From positions 25,439 through 89,438 of the forward strand of contig CAZNHL010000007.1 in assembly GCA_964572965.1 (NCBI GenBank): a DNA stretch of 64,000 nucleotides, given 5' to 3'. A program made the position numbers and the translations under genes. Shown in pieces: positions 54,353 through 62,200 of this stretch. This stretch comes from CAZNHL01 sp964572965 (GTDB lineage: Bacteria > Bacteroidota > Bacteroidia > Cytophagales > UBA9547). The notes beneath the pieces are model-generated. The model searched no databases. It worked only from the letters and a program-made list of their open reading frames with translations, and was not told the origin of the DNA. Positions within the stretch are counted from its first letter, which is position 1, and every line of letters begins with the position of its first letter.

Positions 54353-54697
54353 ATGATTACCCCGGAAACGATCAGACAATTGTCTTTATCATTTGAAGAA
54401 ACGGAAGAAAAGCCTCATTTTGAGAAAACCTCATTCCGGGTGAAAGGTAAAATTTTTGCTACGCTGGATATTGCAACCAACAAACTGGTTATAAAACTTT
54501 CTGAAATTGATCAGTCAGTTTTTTCGGGAGACAAAACGGCCATATATCCAGTACCCAATAAATGGGGTAAGCAGGGCTGGACAATGATTGATCTTGCCAA
54601 AGTGGAGAGAGAAATTCTTGAAGATGCTTTGACGACAGCTTATTGTGAAGTGGCTCCTGCAAAGTTGGGCAATAAATACCGGCGACTTGATATTTAA
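54353..54697 (+). CDS. MmcQ/YjbR family protein
   Basis: A 114-residue protein with the YjbR double-wing fold: LSLSFEETEEKPHFEKTSFR at the N-terminus, VKGKIFATLD, then PNKWGKQGWTMIDLAKV and a C-terminal AYCEVAPAKLGNKYR. The fold is linked to DNA binding, though direct evidence is slight. It stands alone, 282 bases before the LiaF-like operon. Confidence 0.85.
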   Translation: MITPETIRQLSLSFEETEEKPHFEKTSFRVKGKIFATLDIATNKLVIKLSEIDQSVFSGDKTAIYPVPNKWGKQGWTMIDLAKVEREILEDALTTAYCEVAPAKLGNKYRRLDI

Positions 54698-54871
54698 GAG
54701 CTATGTAATTTTTTAGGATAAATGTGTTGACAGCTGTCGTTTCAAAGGTGTGTTACTTGTAAACCGGCAATCTGTTTGAATCTTGTTAGTTCAAGGTAAT
54801 GATAACCAGCTACTCCAAAAACAATCATTTAAGAAGTAAAAGACACCTGTCCTGTTCTTAGTAGAAATTTC

Positions 54872-54900
54872 ACCGACCCTTTTCCTCTCTTTACCGACTT
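54872..54900 (+). promoter_or_regulatory. LytTR-type direct repeat (ACCGAC, 21-bp period)
   Basis: ACCGACCC at 54872-54879 and ACCGACTT at 54893-54900 are direct repeats with starts 21 bases apart (8 + 13 bases). BtsR (YehT) of E. coli, a LytTR regulator, is known to bind ACC-type octamers spaced by 13 bases. This site ends about 26 bases upstream of a promoter -33 element and precedes an operon that encodes a LytTR regulator, so autoregulation is likely. Confidence 0.6.
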
Positions 54901-54925
54901 TCTGCCCGCTATAACCTATTTGATT

Positions 54926-54956
54926 TTTGTATAAGACAAATGGCTTTGTAGTTTTG
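54926..54956 (+). promoter_or_regulatory. Promoter of LiaF-like/LytS-LytTR operon
   Basis: TTTG at 54926-54929 and TAGTTTTG at 54949-54956 are 19 bases apart and match the Bacteroidota consensus fully. The ATG of the first gene is 22 bases downstream. The LytTR-type repeat lies just upstream, in an activator position. Confidence 0.65.
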
Positions 54957-54978
54957 AAGCATCTTAAACGATAATAAT

Positions 54979-55755
54979 ATGGGTGACTTTGATAAAGCTT
55001 CTCGTAGCAGAGGTAAAATTTTCTTGGGAGTTCTTTTTCTGGCAGGGGGATGTATTTGGCTTTTAAAGGAAATGGGTTGTGTGTTTTCAGAATGGTTATT
55101 TACCTGGCCGGTAATAGTAATAGCACTTGGCTTGAGCTCTATTGTGAAGCATCGTTTCAGACATCCGGTAGGCTATGTGGTAGTGTTGGTAGGTGCGGTT
55201 TATCTGGCTCAGAAAATTGACCCTGCTTTATACCTGGTGCCTTTTATGTGGCCTGCATTGATTATTATTTTCGGTTTGTGGCTGATTTTCGGGAAGCATA
55301 AGCAAAGAAGTTGCAATAAGGATGATTTTAACCGGTTTCAACAAAAGTGGAGGGAAAAAAAACGCGAATGGCATAACTCTTCTGCGGTTGTTGATGAAAC
55401 TGGTTCTGTGAGTGAAGAAGAGTTTCTCGACGTTGTTTCTGTTTTCAGCGGAGTAAAGAAGAATATTCTGACGAAAAATTTCAAAGGGGGAGATGTAGTT
55501 ACTATTCTGGGTGGTGCTGAAATAAATCTAAGCCAGGCAGATATTACAGGGCGTGTTGTGCTGGAGGTAACGCAAATCTGTGGAGGGGCAAAAATCATTG
55601 TCCCTCCACATTGGGAAGTTATTTCTGAAATGGTGTCTGTACTTGGCGGCATTGAAGATAAACGTCAGGTTGAGTCATCACTTATTGATCCTGAAAAAAT
55701 ACTTGTGATCAGAGGAACTTCGGTTTGCGGAGGTATTGATATCAGAAGCTTTTAA
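54979..55755 (+). CDS. LiaF-like/DUF5668 membrane protein
   Basis: A 258-residue protein. The N-terminal third has four short helices of the LiaF transmembrane type (RGKIFLGVLFLAGGCIWLL, WPVIVIALGL, WPALIIIFGLWLIFGKHK). After a basic, helical linker comes a right-handed beta-helix-like domain: VVSVFSGVKKNI, VVTILGGAEINLSQADI, ICGGAKIIVPPHWEV and SVCGGIDIRSF (about 148-258). Such proteins sense or report envelope stress, often with a two-component system, which is encoded downstream. Confidence 0.85.
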   Translation: MGDFDKASRSRGKIFLGVLFLAGGCIWLLKEMGCVFSEWLFTWPVIVIALGLSSIVKHRFRHPVGYVVVLVGAVYLAQKIDPALYLVPFMWPALIIIFGLWLIFGKHKQRSCNKDDFNRFQQKWREKKREWHNSSAVVDETGSVSEEEFLDVVSVFSGVKKNILTKNFKGGDVVTILGGAEINLSQADITGRVVLEVTQICGGAKIIVPPHWEVISEMVSVLGGIEDKRQVESSLIDPEKILVIRGTSVCGGIDIRSF

Positions 55756-55756
55756 T

Positions 55757-55787
55757 TAGTATTGAGTATTGAGTATTGAGTATTGAG
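55757..55787. repeat. Tandem ATTGAGT repeat
   Basis: The 7-base unit ATTGAGT is repeated four times in a row right after the LiaF-like stop codon. The same motif builds the inverted repeat at 39.3 kb. Confidence 0.85.
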
Positions 55788-55839
55788 TATTTGTTCTTTT
55801 ATAAGAAAATTGGTTAAGCATTAAGTTAATTACACTATT

Positions 55840-56184
55840 ATGTCTTGGTATATAGCGAAAATCGTTTTTAAGATTACCAGTGGGAGCGGTAATCATCAGG
55901 CTCAGTTTGATGAGCAGTTGAGACTGATTAATGCACCTGAAAGTAAGGAAGCTTTTGAGAAAGCACGTGCTATCGGGTTGAGTGAGCAGGATAGCTTTCT
56001 GAACACAAGTAAGGAATCTGTACAGTGGCAGTTTATTGATGTTGCTGAATTAAACCTTCTTGGTGACCTGAAAGACGGACAGGAACTCTCTTATAATATC
56101 CAGGAAAAAGAAAATGCAGACGATTATATTGCCTGGATACATTACCGGGCTACGTTGATCGGTTCAAAAGAAGTTTTTGCGTAA
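55840..56184 (+). CDS. DUF4288 family protein
   Basis: A 114-residue cytosolic protein with the DUF4288 opening MSWYIAKIVFKITSGSGNH, the centre SVQWQFIDVAELNLLGDL and the tail DDYIAWIHYRATL. The function is unknown. It is placed between the LiaF-like gene and the LytS-type kinase in the same direction, so it is probably part of the regulated operon, although the tandem repeat and an 84-base gap precede it. Confidence 0.85.
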   Translation: MSWYIAKIVFKITSGSGNHQAQFDEQLRLINAPESKEAFEKARAIGLSEQDSFLNTSKESVQWQFIDVAELNLLGDLKDGQELSYNIQEKENADDYIAWIHYRATLIGSKEVFA

Positions 56185-56220
56185 TAAAGCAGAAGTCCGC
56201 GTACTAAAGATTTTACAGTT

Positions 56221-57255
56221 TTGACATTTTTAACTCAGGGTATCGATAAGGTAGACAGGTTTTTCATTGGTGGCTGGTTCAGTTGGGCAGTTATCCATGC
56301 ATTACTATTACTGAGTTTTGATTTCAGTGTCGAGATTTCCTGTGTTGATAGTATGGTGTCCAATAGCTTCTTATTTGGGGCTTGCCTGGTAGTCAGGAAT
56401 AACCTGAAGTACTACCGGCCGGATGATAATAAGTTTTTTTATTTGTTTGTTATTTGCTTCATGCTGTCTGGAATTTGCATGGGCTTTAGCAGCTGGATTC
56501 TTTCAGAGTGGTTTTCTGGTGATGCTGTTTATCTCTGGTTTGTTGACAAATCTACATGGTTGAGGTATTGTGTCTACTTTCTGATGCTTGAACTAGTGTC
56601 TATGTTCAGTATCATGTGGTATAATCAGGAAGATCAGAAAGCAGGAGAAAAAAGACAGTTTCAGGCAGAGAAATTGGCAAGAGAAGCTGAATTGTTTAAG
56701 CTACGACAACAGCTACAACCACATTTCCTTTTCAACAGTCTTAATTCTATCAGTGCTTTGATCGGGACAAAGCCTGAAGAGGCTAGGAAAATGCTTTATC
56801 AGTTGTCAGACTTTCTGAGAGGGACATTAAAAGAGGAGAAGGAATGGATTAGTCTGGCAGATGAATTATTGCATTTGCAGTTGTATCTCGATATTGAAAA
56901 AGTACGTTTCGGTCATCGCTTATCAGTCAATATTGATATGGGAGAAGATACCAGAGCATTAAAGCTACCTCCGTTACTATTACAGCCTATTGTAGAAAAT
57001 GCTATAAAATTTGGTTTGTACGATACTACAGAACAAGTGGGTATCCTGATTAAAACAGAGACTATGGGAAAAGAATTGGTTGTGGTTATTCAGAATCCGT
57101 TTGATCCTGAAACTTCGCAGCCGAGAAGAGGGACAGGGTTTGGTCTGAGAGGTGTAAAACGCAGGCTTTATTTGCTGTTTGCCAGAAATGATTTAGTAGA
57201 GACGGAAGCATCACAGAATATTTTCACAACAATTATCAGAATACCACAGATATGA
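56221..57255 (+). CDS. LytS-type sensor histidine kinase
   Basis: A 344-residue kinase. Four membrane helices fill the first 135 residues with no obvious periplasmic sensor domain. The His_kinase domain has LQPHFLFNSLNSISALI (phospho-His about 168), PPLLLQPIVENAIKFG and the G-box RRGTGFGLRGVKRRL. The start is TTG. Its end overlaps the regulator start by four bases (ATGA), so the two are translated together. The signal is probably within the membrane, as in LiaS-like kinases. Confidence 0.92.
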   Translation: MTFLTQGIDKVDRFFIGGWFSWAVIHALLLLSFDFSVEISCVDSMVSNSFLFGACLVVRNNLKYYRPDDNKFFYLFVICFMLSGICMGFSSWILSEWFSGDAVYLWFVDKSTWLRYCVYFLMLELVSMFSIMWYNQEDQKAGEKRQFQAEKLAREAELFKLRQQLQPHFLFNSLNSISALIGTKPEEARKMLYQLSDFLRGTLKEEKEWISLADELLHLQLYLDIEKVRFGHRLSVNIDMGEDTRALKLPPLLLQPIVENAIKFGLYDTTEQVGILIKTETMGKELVVVIQNPFDPETSQPRRGTGFGLRGVKRRLYLLFARNDLVETEASQNIFTTIIRIPQI

Positions 57256-57992
57256 AACGTGTGCTCATCATAGATGACGAGCCATTGGCCCGTTCAATAG
57301 TTAAAGAATACCTGTCTGCTTATCCGCAGCTGGAGCTTGTACAGGAATGCAACGATGGTTTTGAAGGTATTAAGGCAATTATGCAGCATCAGCCGGATTT
57401 GATTTTTCTTGATGTGCAAATGCCAAAGATCAATGGTTTTGAGATGCTGGAGTTGGTAGAAAATGCTCCGGCAGTGATCTTTACAACGGCTTTTGATGAG
57501 TATGCCATCAAAGCTTTTGAAAATCATGCAATAGATTATTTACTAAAACCTTTTAGCAAAGAGAGGTTTGATAAAGCTATTGAAAACTGGCTGGGAAGAC
57601 AAGTGCCTGAAGAAAAGGAGAAAACCAGTCAGTTGGTAGAAAGTCTTACTAAAGAAGCCATTCAGCAGGAGCGTATTGTGGTGAAAACCGGTACAAAAAT
57701 TAAGGTAATTCCTGTAGCAGATATTCTATACCTCGAAGCGGCTGATGATTATGTGAATATTCATACAAAGGAAGGGGCTTTTTTGAAAAATAAAACAATG
57801 GCCTTTTTTGAATCGGCACTGGACAACAGGACTTTTGTGCGTATACACCGTTCCTATATTGTGAGTGTACCCGAAATTACAAGACTGGATCCTTATGAAA
57901 AAGAAACCTATACCGCAATTTTGAAGTCAGGGGCTAAAATTCCTGTCAGCAAAACAGGTTATTCAAAACTGAAAGTAGTATTGGGACTTTAA
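57252..57992 (+). CDS. LytTR family response regulator
   Basis: A 246-residue regulator with a receiver domain (acidic pair Asp 8-9, phospho-Asp 54 in IFLDVQMPKI, Thr 79, Lys 99 in YLLKP) and a C-terminal LytTR DNA-binding domain (about 140-246; ILYLEAADDYVNIHTKEG and VRIHRSYIVS). LytTR proteins bind direct repeats spaced about two helical turns apart, as found upstream of this operon. Confidence 0.93.
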   Translation: MKRVLIIDDEPLARSIVKEYLSAYPQLELVQECNDGFEGIKAIMQHQPDLIFLDVQMPKINGFEMLELVENAPAVIFTTAFDEYAIKAFENHAIDYLLKPFSKERFDKAIENWLGRQVPEEKEKTSQLVESLTKEAIQQERIVVKTGTKIKVIPVADILYLEAADDYVNIHTKEGAFLKNKTMAFFESALDNRTFVRIHRSYIVSVPEITRLDPYEKETYTAILKSGAKIPVSKTGYSKLKVVLGL

Positions 57993-58087
57993 TAGTGCAC
58001 ACCGGTATTTGAGCTTGCCGAAGGTACCGGTATGAAAGCGGTTGCGTTTGTAGAGCCCCCATTCGGTAGATTGTAGATACTTTCTTC

Positions 58088-58972
58088 CTACTTTTTATTT
58101 AAGATGTAAACGGCAATCAGGCCAAGTAAACCGCCAATGATTGTATGCAGCTGAGGTACTTCATTGATAAACAGCCATGCGCCCAGTGCTGCAGACAATG
58201 GAACCAGGAAGATAAAACTACTGGCTTTACTTACACCTAGTTTTGCAGTAGCAAAAAAGAAAAAACTCGTAGCAAGCGATGTTGTAATAGTGGCAATAAA
58301 GAAAAGATTCAACCAGAACTTTCCGTCCGATTTTTCCAGAATAGTAACGCTTTCGCTAAAGCCGGCATAAAAGAGCATCAGTAATGTGCAAATGGCAAAC
58401 ATCCATGTACTAAAAGCCATAGACGTACCGTAAAGTGTTGATTTTGATGTTAATATACTGATAATTACCCAGACACATGACGCGAGTACGAAGTAAATAT
58501 TGCCCGGAGCAATCACAGCATAAGGGTCTGCCCATATTTTAAGGAGTATTATTCCTGCTAAAAGGCCAATCAGTAATCCGATTATTTCTTTAGTAGAAGG
58601 GCGTTTTTGGTTGATGTATAGTTGCACCAAATACGCTAATATCGGATTAAGAATAGTAACCAAAACTCCTCCGGCTCCGGGTTTGCCATGATGAAGCCCT
58701 TCAAAAAAAAGAAAAGTATAAACACACATACTCAATGATGCTCCAAACAGAACAGGAATGCCTTTGGGCTGTATTTTCCAGTCTTGTTTTAAAAAGTATA
58801 AAGCAGGGGCAAGTGAGAAGAAAGTAAGCCCAAAGCGCAGCAATGCAATAGAACCTGAACTTCCGTAGCTGCCAAGTACTTTTCCGGAACTCCAGCTCAT
58901 ACCCCAGCAAAACATGCTGAACAGCATACCCGTAAGAAAAAGATGCTCTGTGTTTTTTTGCTGAGTATTCAC
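58088..58972 (-). CDS. EamA/DMT family transporter
   Basis: A 294-residue membrane protein with ten helices in two EamA repeats. The first has FCWGMSWSSGKVLGSYGSSG and ALLRFGLTFFSLAPALYFL; the second has GLLAGIILLKIW and ends LPQLHTIIGGLLGLIAVYIL-like (VPQLHTIIGGLLGLIAVYIL). It probably exports a small metabolite; the substrate cannot be assigned. The gene stands alone on this strand. Confidence 0.9.
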   Translation of the reverse strand: MNTQQKNTEHLFLTGMLFSMFCWGMSWSSGKVLGSYGSSGSIALLRFGLTFFSLAPALYFLKQDWKIQPKGIPVLFGASLSMCVYTFLFFEGLHHGKPGAGGVLVTILNPILAYLVQLYINQKRPSTKEIIGLLIGLLAGIILLKIWADPYAVIAPGNIYFVLASCVWVIISILTSKSTLYGTSMAFSTWMFAICTLLMLFYAGFSESVTILEKSDGKFWLNLFFIATITTSLATSFFFFATAKLGVSKASSFIFLVPLSAALGAWLFINEVPQLHTIIGGLLGLIAVYILNKK

Positions 58973-59062
58973 GGAAAAAGGGGGATATTGTATACCTTTT
59001 TGAAATTTCTGTAAAGTTAACTACTATTTTAATCAGTTAGCGGTAATTATTTTTGTGGTAAT

Positions 59063-59088
59063 AAAAAAACCTCCGCTACCGGAGGTTT
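59063..59088 (-). terminator. Rho-independent terminator of small gene
   Basis: AAACCTCCG/CGGAGGTTT with a CTAC loop, followed on the minus strand by a T-run, starts 10 bases after the stop of the 49-residue gene. Confidence 0.88.
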
Positions 59089-59097
59089 TACCAGATA

Positions 59098-59247
59098 CTA
59101 TTGATGTTTTTTGAAATAGGGTGGCAAGTCTTTGAGCTTTGAAGGTTTTATGTACTTTTTATTAGATTGATACAATCCTCCTGCTAATTTTTTAGGTGGC
59201 TCGGTCACATGAGGATTATGGACGGTTATTACTGTTTTTGTTTTCAT
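59098..59247 (-). CDS. Small basic protein of 49 residues, unknown
   Basis: An ATG-to-TAG frame on the minus strand encoding 49 residues. It begins MKTKTVITVHNPHVTEPPKK, continues LAGGLYQSNKKYIKPSKL and ends PPYFKKHQ. It is rich in Lys and Pro, and has no signal peptide or Cys. The match between its stop and a clean terminator 10 bases later supports a real gene. It is too short for most annotation limits. I do not recognise it. Confidence 0.6.
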   Translation of the reverse strand: MKTKTVITVHNPHVTEPPKKLAGGLYQSNKKYIKPSKLKDLPPYFKKHQ

Positions 59248-59360
59248 AGTTATAAGAGGTTAATTCATTATAAATCAACGAATATAAAATAGGGTAGTTG
59301 TGAATAATCCTTGTGATTTTTATAGTAGATTAGTAATGTTAAAAAAAATAGGAGATTATT

Positions 59361-59368
59361 TATATTTG
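59361..59368 (+). promoter_or_regulatory. Putative -7 element for DUF4468 gene
   Basis: TATATTTG matches TAnnTTTG 48 bases before the start codon; no clear TTG lies at the usual distance upstream. Confidence 0.35.
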
Positions 59369-59416
59369 ATTGTGTAACATTTTACTAAAGAAGGAAAGTA
59401 TTAAATCCATTGCTCT

Positions 59417-59959
59417 ATGAAACAACATTACCTATTTACACTTTTGATAGTTGCTGTCAGTTATTTTTCTCAGGCACAATCTCTGACGCTGGACGAAGAT
59501 ACCAAGAAACAAAGCATTGTTGAAGTTGTGACTGTTAAAGTGCCTAAGGCTACTTTATTAAGTCGGGCTAAAAAATGGGCGACAACAAATAAACTCACTC
59601 CTGTAGCAAAACATGAAGCTTCAGACTATGTCGGCAAAGGTATACTGACACTGGTATATCCGAGTAATACGCCGGGAAAGACAGATATTGGTGAAATTTC
59701 ATATACCGTGACAATATCTTGTAAGGAAGGAAAGTACAGATACGAGTTTACTGATTTTGTACATGCAGGTACAAAAGGTAAAGGCTCGGGCGGGGAGTTT
59801 GAAAGAAAAGAACCTGCTTGTCAGAAAACGATGTTAACAATGGCTAGCTGGGCAAAAATTCATGCAGATACAGAAGCTCAGATCAAAGAATTGATTGAAA
59901 AACTGAAGAATGACATGGCTGGAGTTGTGCCTAAAGCTCCTAAAAAGAAAGACTGGTAA
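59417..59959 (+). CDS. DUF4468 domain exported protein
   Basis: A 180-residue exported protein: signal peptide ending in SQAQ, then the DUF4468 domain with LLSRAKKWATTN, GKGILTLVYPS, ISYTVTISCKEGKYRYEFTDF and a Lys-rich tail ending KKKDW. DUF4468 has a TBP-like fold and unknown function in Bacteroidota. The gene is single, followed by a palindrome and a convergent gene. Confidence 0.85.
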   Translation: MKQHYLFTLLIVAVSYFSQAQSLTLDEDTKKQSIVEVVTVKVPKATLLSRAKKWATTNKLTPVAKHEASDYVGKGILTLVYPSNTPGKTDIGEISYTVTISCKEGKYRYEFTDFVHAGTKGKGSGGEFERKEPACQKTMLTMASWAKIHADTEAQIKELIEKLKNDMAGVVPKAPKKKDW

Positions 59960-59995
59960 CAGATTCAGTCATGCGTGGCAGTCACTGTATACTTG

Positions 59996-60021
59996 TAGAT
60001 ACGTTGCCTGCAACGTATCTA
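59996..60021. repeat. REP-like palindrome between convergent genes
   Basis: A perfect 12-bp inverted repeat TAGATACGTTGC/GCAACGTATCTA with a two-base centre lies between DUF4468 and the DUF892 gene. The GTAGATACGTTGC form is like palindromes that I know to be dispersed in Bacteroidota genomes, possibly RAYT-mobilised; it may also terminate transcription both ways. Confidence 0.65.
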
Positions 60022-60028
60022 CTAAGTA

Positions 60029-60574
60029 TTATGATTCAGCACTGGCAAACTCGTAGATTTTTTCTTCTGCAATTTGCGCTAGCAATTCGTCAATGAATTT
60101 CTCCTCTTCAAGCGTTTGGCGGAGCAGTTCGGCAGCACTAAGATAACCAAGCAAACTGGAATGGCTTCTTAAATTACTATATGATGCAATCTCATAATGC
60201 TTTATTTTCTGAATGATGCTGATAAGCGCTACGTCTCTTAAAAATGTGCCCCCTTCGGTATCGTGGATCAGGTGAGTGGCTTCTTCAATCAAGCCATTCA
60301 TTGCTTCACTTTTGACGGCCTCTGCTTTTTCGTCAATTATAGAGAAAACCTTTTCCAGCTTCTGAATGTGCCTGCTTGTATGTTCCTGATGGCTTTCCAG
60401 TGTCAGTTTTAGCATGTCAGTTGTTGCCGCATTTGCCAGCAGAGGCAGACAAGCTTCAATGGCTTTTTCTACCCAGTAAATGTCTTTTAATTCAAGGGTA
60501 AGCAATTCCTTCAGGGCTGTTATATAACATTCTTGTGGTTCGTCGATCCCGAAAATTTGTTTAAATGTTATCAT
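60029..60574 (-). CDS. DUF892 (YciE/YciF) ferritin-like protein
   Basis: A 181-residue four-helix protein. DUF892 marks: ELKDIYWVEKAIEACLPLL, LESHQEHTSRHIQKLEKVF, KIKHYEIASYSNLRS and LRQTLEEEKFIDELL. The Glu and His residues in these helices match ferritin-like di-iron ligands. YciF-type proteins are linked to stress, but the activity is unknown. The gene is single. Confidence 0.88.
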   Translation of the reverse strand: MITFKQIFGIDEPQECYITALKELLTLELKDIYWVEKAIEACLPLLANAATTDMLKLTLESHQEHTSRHIQKLEKVFSIIDEKAEAVKSEAMNGLIEEATHLIHDTEGGTFLRDVALISIIQKIKHYEIASYSNLRSHSSLLGYLSAAELLRQTLEEEKFIDELLAQIAEEKIYEFASAES

Positions 60575-60947
60575 AGCATTCAGAGATTAAAAATGGATTT
60601 GACATGGTAATGAAGCATAACACAAGTGTTATGCCAACACCTTAAGGTAACTGATAGTATTTAAGCAATCTGAATGGTGCAAGAGTGTATGGCGTTGTGC
60701 AGGCAGATTACATGTTGAAATAATATAGAATAGCAGTATTTGTTGAATATAAAGGGATGAAACGTGTAACCCAATTTGTCAACATATTGTGTAATAATTG
60801 TGCATTTTAGTTGACTATTGATTTGTGAATAAAGTATAGTATATTGTGAATCAGTGAGATATGTGTTGTTTCGCTGAAGAGTTACAGAAAGGCACAGAGA
60901 TTGGGTGTTAATATAAGAGAAGATTTTTTACCTAAAATGATTTCTAT
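60575..60947. other. Non-coding gap between divergent genes
   Basis: These 373 bases separate the DUF892 gene (leftward) from the hypothetical gene at 60948. The only distinct structure is a perfect inverted repeat GCATAACAC-AA-GTGTTATGC at 60615-60634, a candidate operator for the DUF892 gene. No open frame with coding character, RNA gene or known riboswitch was recognised. Confidence 0.5.
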
Positions 60948-61436
60948 ATGCTGCTGACAACTGATACTCACCAACAACTCGACAAATTATGGAGATCAAT
61001 TTCGATTAATAATCTTGATATTGTTTATCGGAATTTCAATGCTTTGTCAGGCGACCTTTTTCAACTTTTATTAAATGCACTTGGCGAGAACGGATTTTTT
61101 GAGATTGGTACTTATGAGGAAACTCAAACGAAGGTGTCTCACAACTTTTATTCGGTTATTTCGGAGCACACGCTTGCTATTGCCAGACCTTCAAAGGGAG
61201 CGGTTATTACACTGGATGTATATGCCACTGATAAGCAGTTGAATTTGAAGATGGACAAGGATATGAACCTTTCTCTTGAATTGATTTTAGGAGATTACCC
61301 AAGACCCGGACAGCAATTTCTGAAAACTTTTAGCCGTAGTGAAATGGACTTAGTTCCACAAGGTTTGTTCCGTCTTATGCAAAACGTAACTTTAACTATG
61401 GAAGAAGTAATTGTGAGTCGCCATTATCTGAACTAG
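60948..61436 (+). CDS. Hypothetical cytosolic protein
   Basis: A 162-residue soluble protein without signal or membrane helix. It begins MLLTTDTHQQLDKLWRSISI and contains FFEIGTYEETQTKVSHNFYS, VITLDVYATDKQLNLKMD and LVPQGLFRLMQNVTLTMEEV. Alternating beta-strand pattern in the middle and a helical end suggest an alpha+beta domain. No motif of a known family is recognised. It is flanked by gaps of 373 and 225 bases, so it stands alone. Confidence 0.6.
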   Translation: MLLTTDTHQQLDKLWRSISINNLDIVYRNFNALSGDLFQLLLNALGENGFFEIGTYEETQTKVSHNFYSVISEHTLAIARPSKGAVITLDVYATDKQLNLKMDKDMNLSLELILGDYPRPGQQFLKTFSRSEMDLVPQGLFRLMQNVTLTMEEVIVSRHYLN

Positions 61437-61661
61437 CGGATAGTTTTAGTTGCTGATGGTATTTTTCAGAAAGACATAGGAGAGCTTTCCTGCACGGGTA
61501 GCGTCTAAAGGTTTTTTCGGAATGGAACAGTAAAGATGTCCGTTACATTGCAATCTTTCTAGAGGAATATTGGGTAAAAGGTATAAATAAGTACATAAAC
61601 TGGAAAGTTAGGACTATTCTTTTTGATAAAGCTAAGTCTGCTACTGCATGTAACAGCTTTT

Positions 61662-62045
61662 TTAGGCTGCCGAACAATCCTTGCATACCCCGATAAGTAC
61701 ACAATTCATTCGTTTAACATCATATTCCTCCGGAATTGTATAATGCACAAGTGAAGGAAGGCATTCTATAGTTTCGCACTTCAGACATCTGAAGTGAAAA
61801 TGATTATCAGGAATTTTAACAGCATCATCACACTTTTTGCAGACTGCGAAATACTGTTTCCCATCATCTGCTACTATCTTATGTACCAGGCCGTCTTCAC
61901 AAAAACGATTCAGAATTCTGTAAATAGTGGCCCTGTCCACATCTATATTAATCTGTCTTTCGATAGCATCCTGACTCATTGCTTTCCTTGTATTTGTAAG
62001 CAGTGATAATACGGCTTCTTTGGATTCAGTATTACGTCTTTTCAT
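61662..62045 (-). CDS. Fur family transcriptional repressor (Zur-like)
   Basis: A 127-residue Fur-family protein. The winged helix is in KEAVLSLLTNTRKAMSQDAI and DRATIYRILNRFCEDGLV. The metal sites are visible: CKKC, HFHFRCLKC, then ECLP and the C-terminal CKDC, all as in zinc-structured Fur/Zur proteins. I start it at MKRRNT (62045) because an upstream ATG at 62090 would include operator sequence. Three Fur/Zur-type boxes lie just upstream, so it likely controls itself and the divergent gene pair. Confidence 0.88.
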   Translation of the reverse strand: MKRRNTESKEAVLSLLTNTRKAMSQDAIERQINIDVDRATIYRILNRFCEDGLVHKIVADDGKQYFAVCKKCDDAVKIPDNHFHFRCLKCETIECLPSLVHYTIPEEYDVKRMNCVLIGVCKDCSAA

Positions 62046-62050
62046 GCTAA

Positions 62051-62065
62051 TGCGACATTGTTGTA
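62051..62065. promoter_or_regulatory. Fur/Zur-type box 1
   Basis: TGCGACATTGTTGTA, a 7-1-7 inverted repeat with 5 of 7 pairs, starts 6 bases before the repressor gene start codon. Confidence 0.6.
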
Positions 62066-62074
62066 ATAAATTAT

Positions 62075-62089
62075 TGCGATTGTGTTGCA
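62075..62089. promoter_or_regulatory. Fur/Zur-type box 2 (weak)
   Basis: TGCGATTGTGTTGCA, with 4 of 7 pairs, overlaps the -33 element of the rightward promoter. Confidence 0.45.
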
Positions 62090-62114
62090 ATAATACGGGT
62101 TAAATATATCTTTG
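62085..62114 (+). promoter_or_regulatory. Rightward promoter in Fur-controlled region
   Basis: TTG at 62085-62087 and TATCTTTG at 62107-62114 are 19 bases apart. The promoter reads toward the 82-residue protein and the methyltransferase lipoprotein. Confidence 0.6.
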
Positions 62115-62127
62115 CAAAAACTTTAAG

Positions 62128-62142
62128 TGCGACATTGTTGCA
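62128..62142. promoter_or_regulatory. Fur/Zur-type box 3 (best match)
   Basis: TGCGACATTGTTGCA is a 7-1-7 inverted repeat with 6 of 7 pairs, about 14 bases downstream of the -7 element, a position that would block transcription of the rightward genes. Confidence 0.65.
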
Positions 62143-62200
62143 ATAGTTTCTGTATATCCTTATTACGGTCCTAAAACTAAAGAATAATCTGAAGGCTATT

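Noticed and set aside
61446..61560. A leftward frame ending at 61446 that reads CNGHLYCSIPKKPLDATR and continues to KLSYVFLKN
   Set aside because: It looks protein-like and could be the tail of a decayed gene or a translated dispersed repeat, but it lacks a convincing start and a family match, so it is not listed as a gene.
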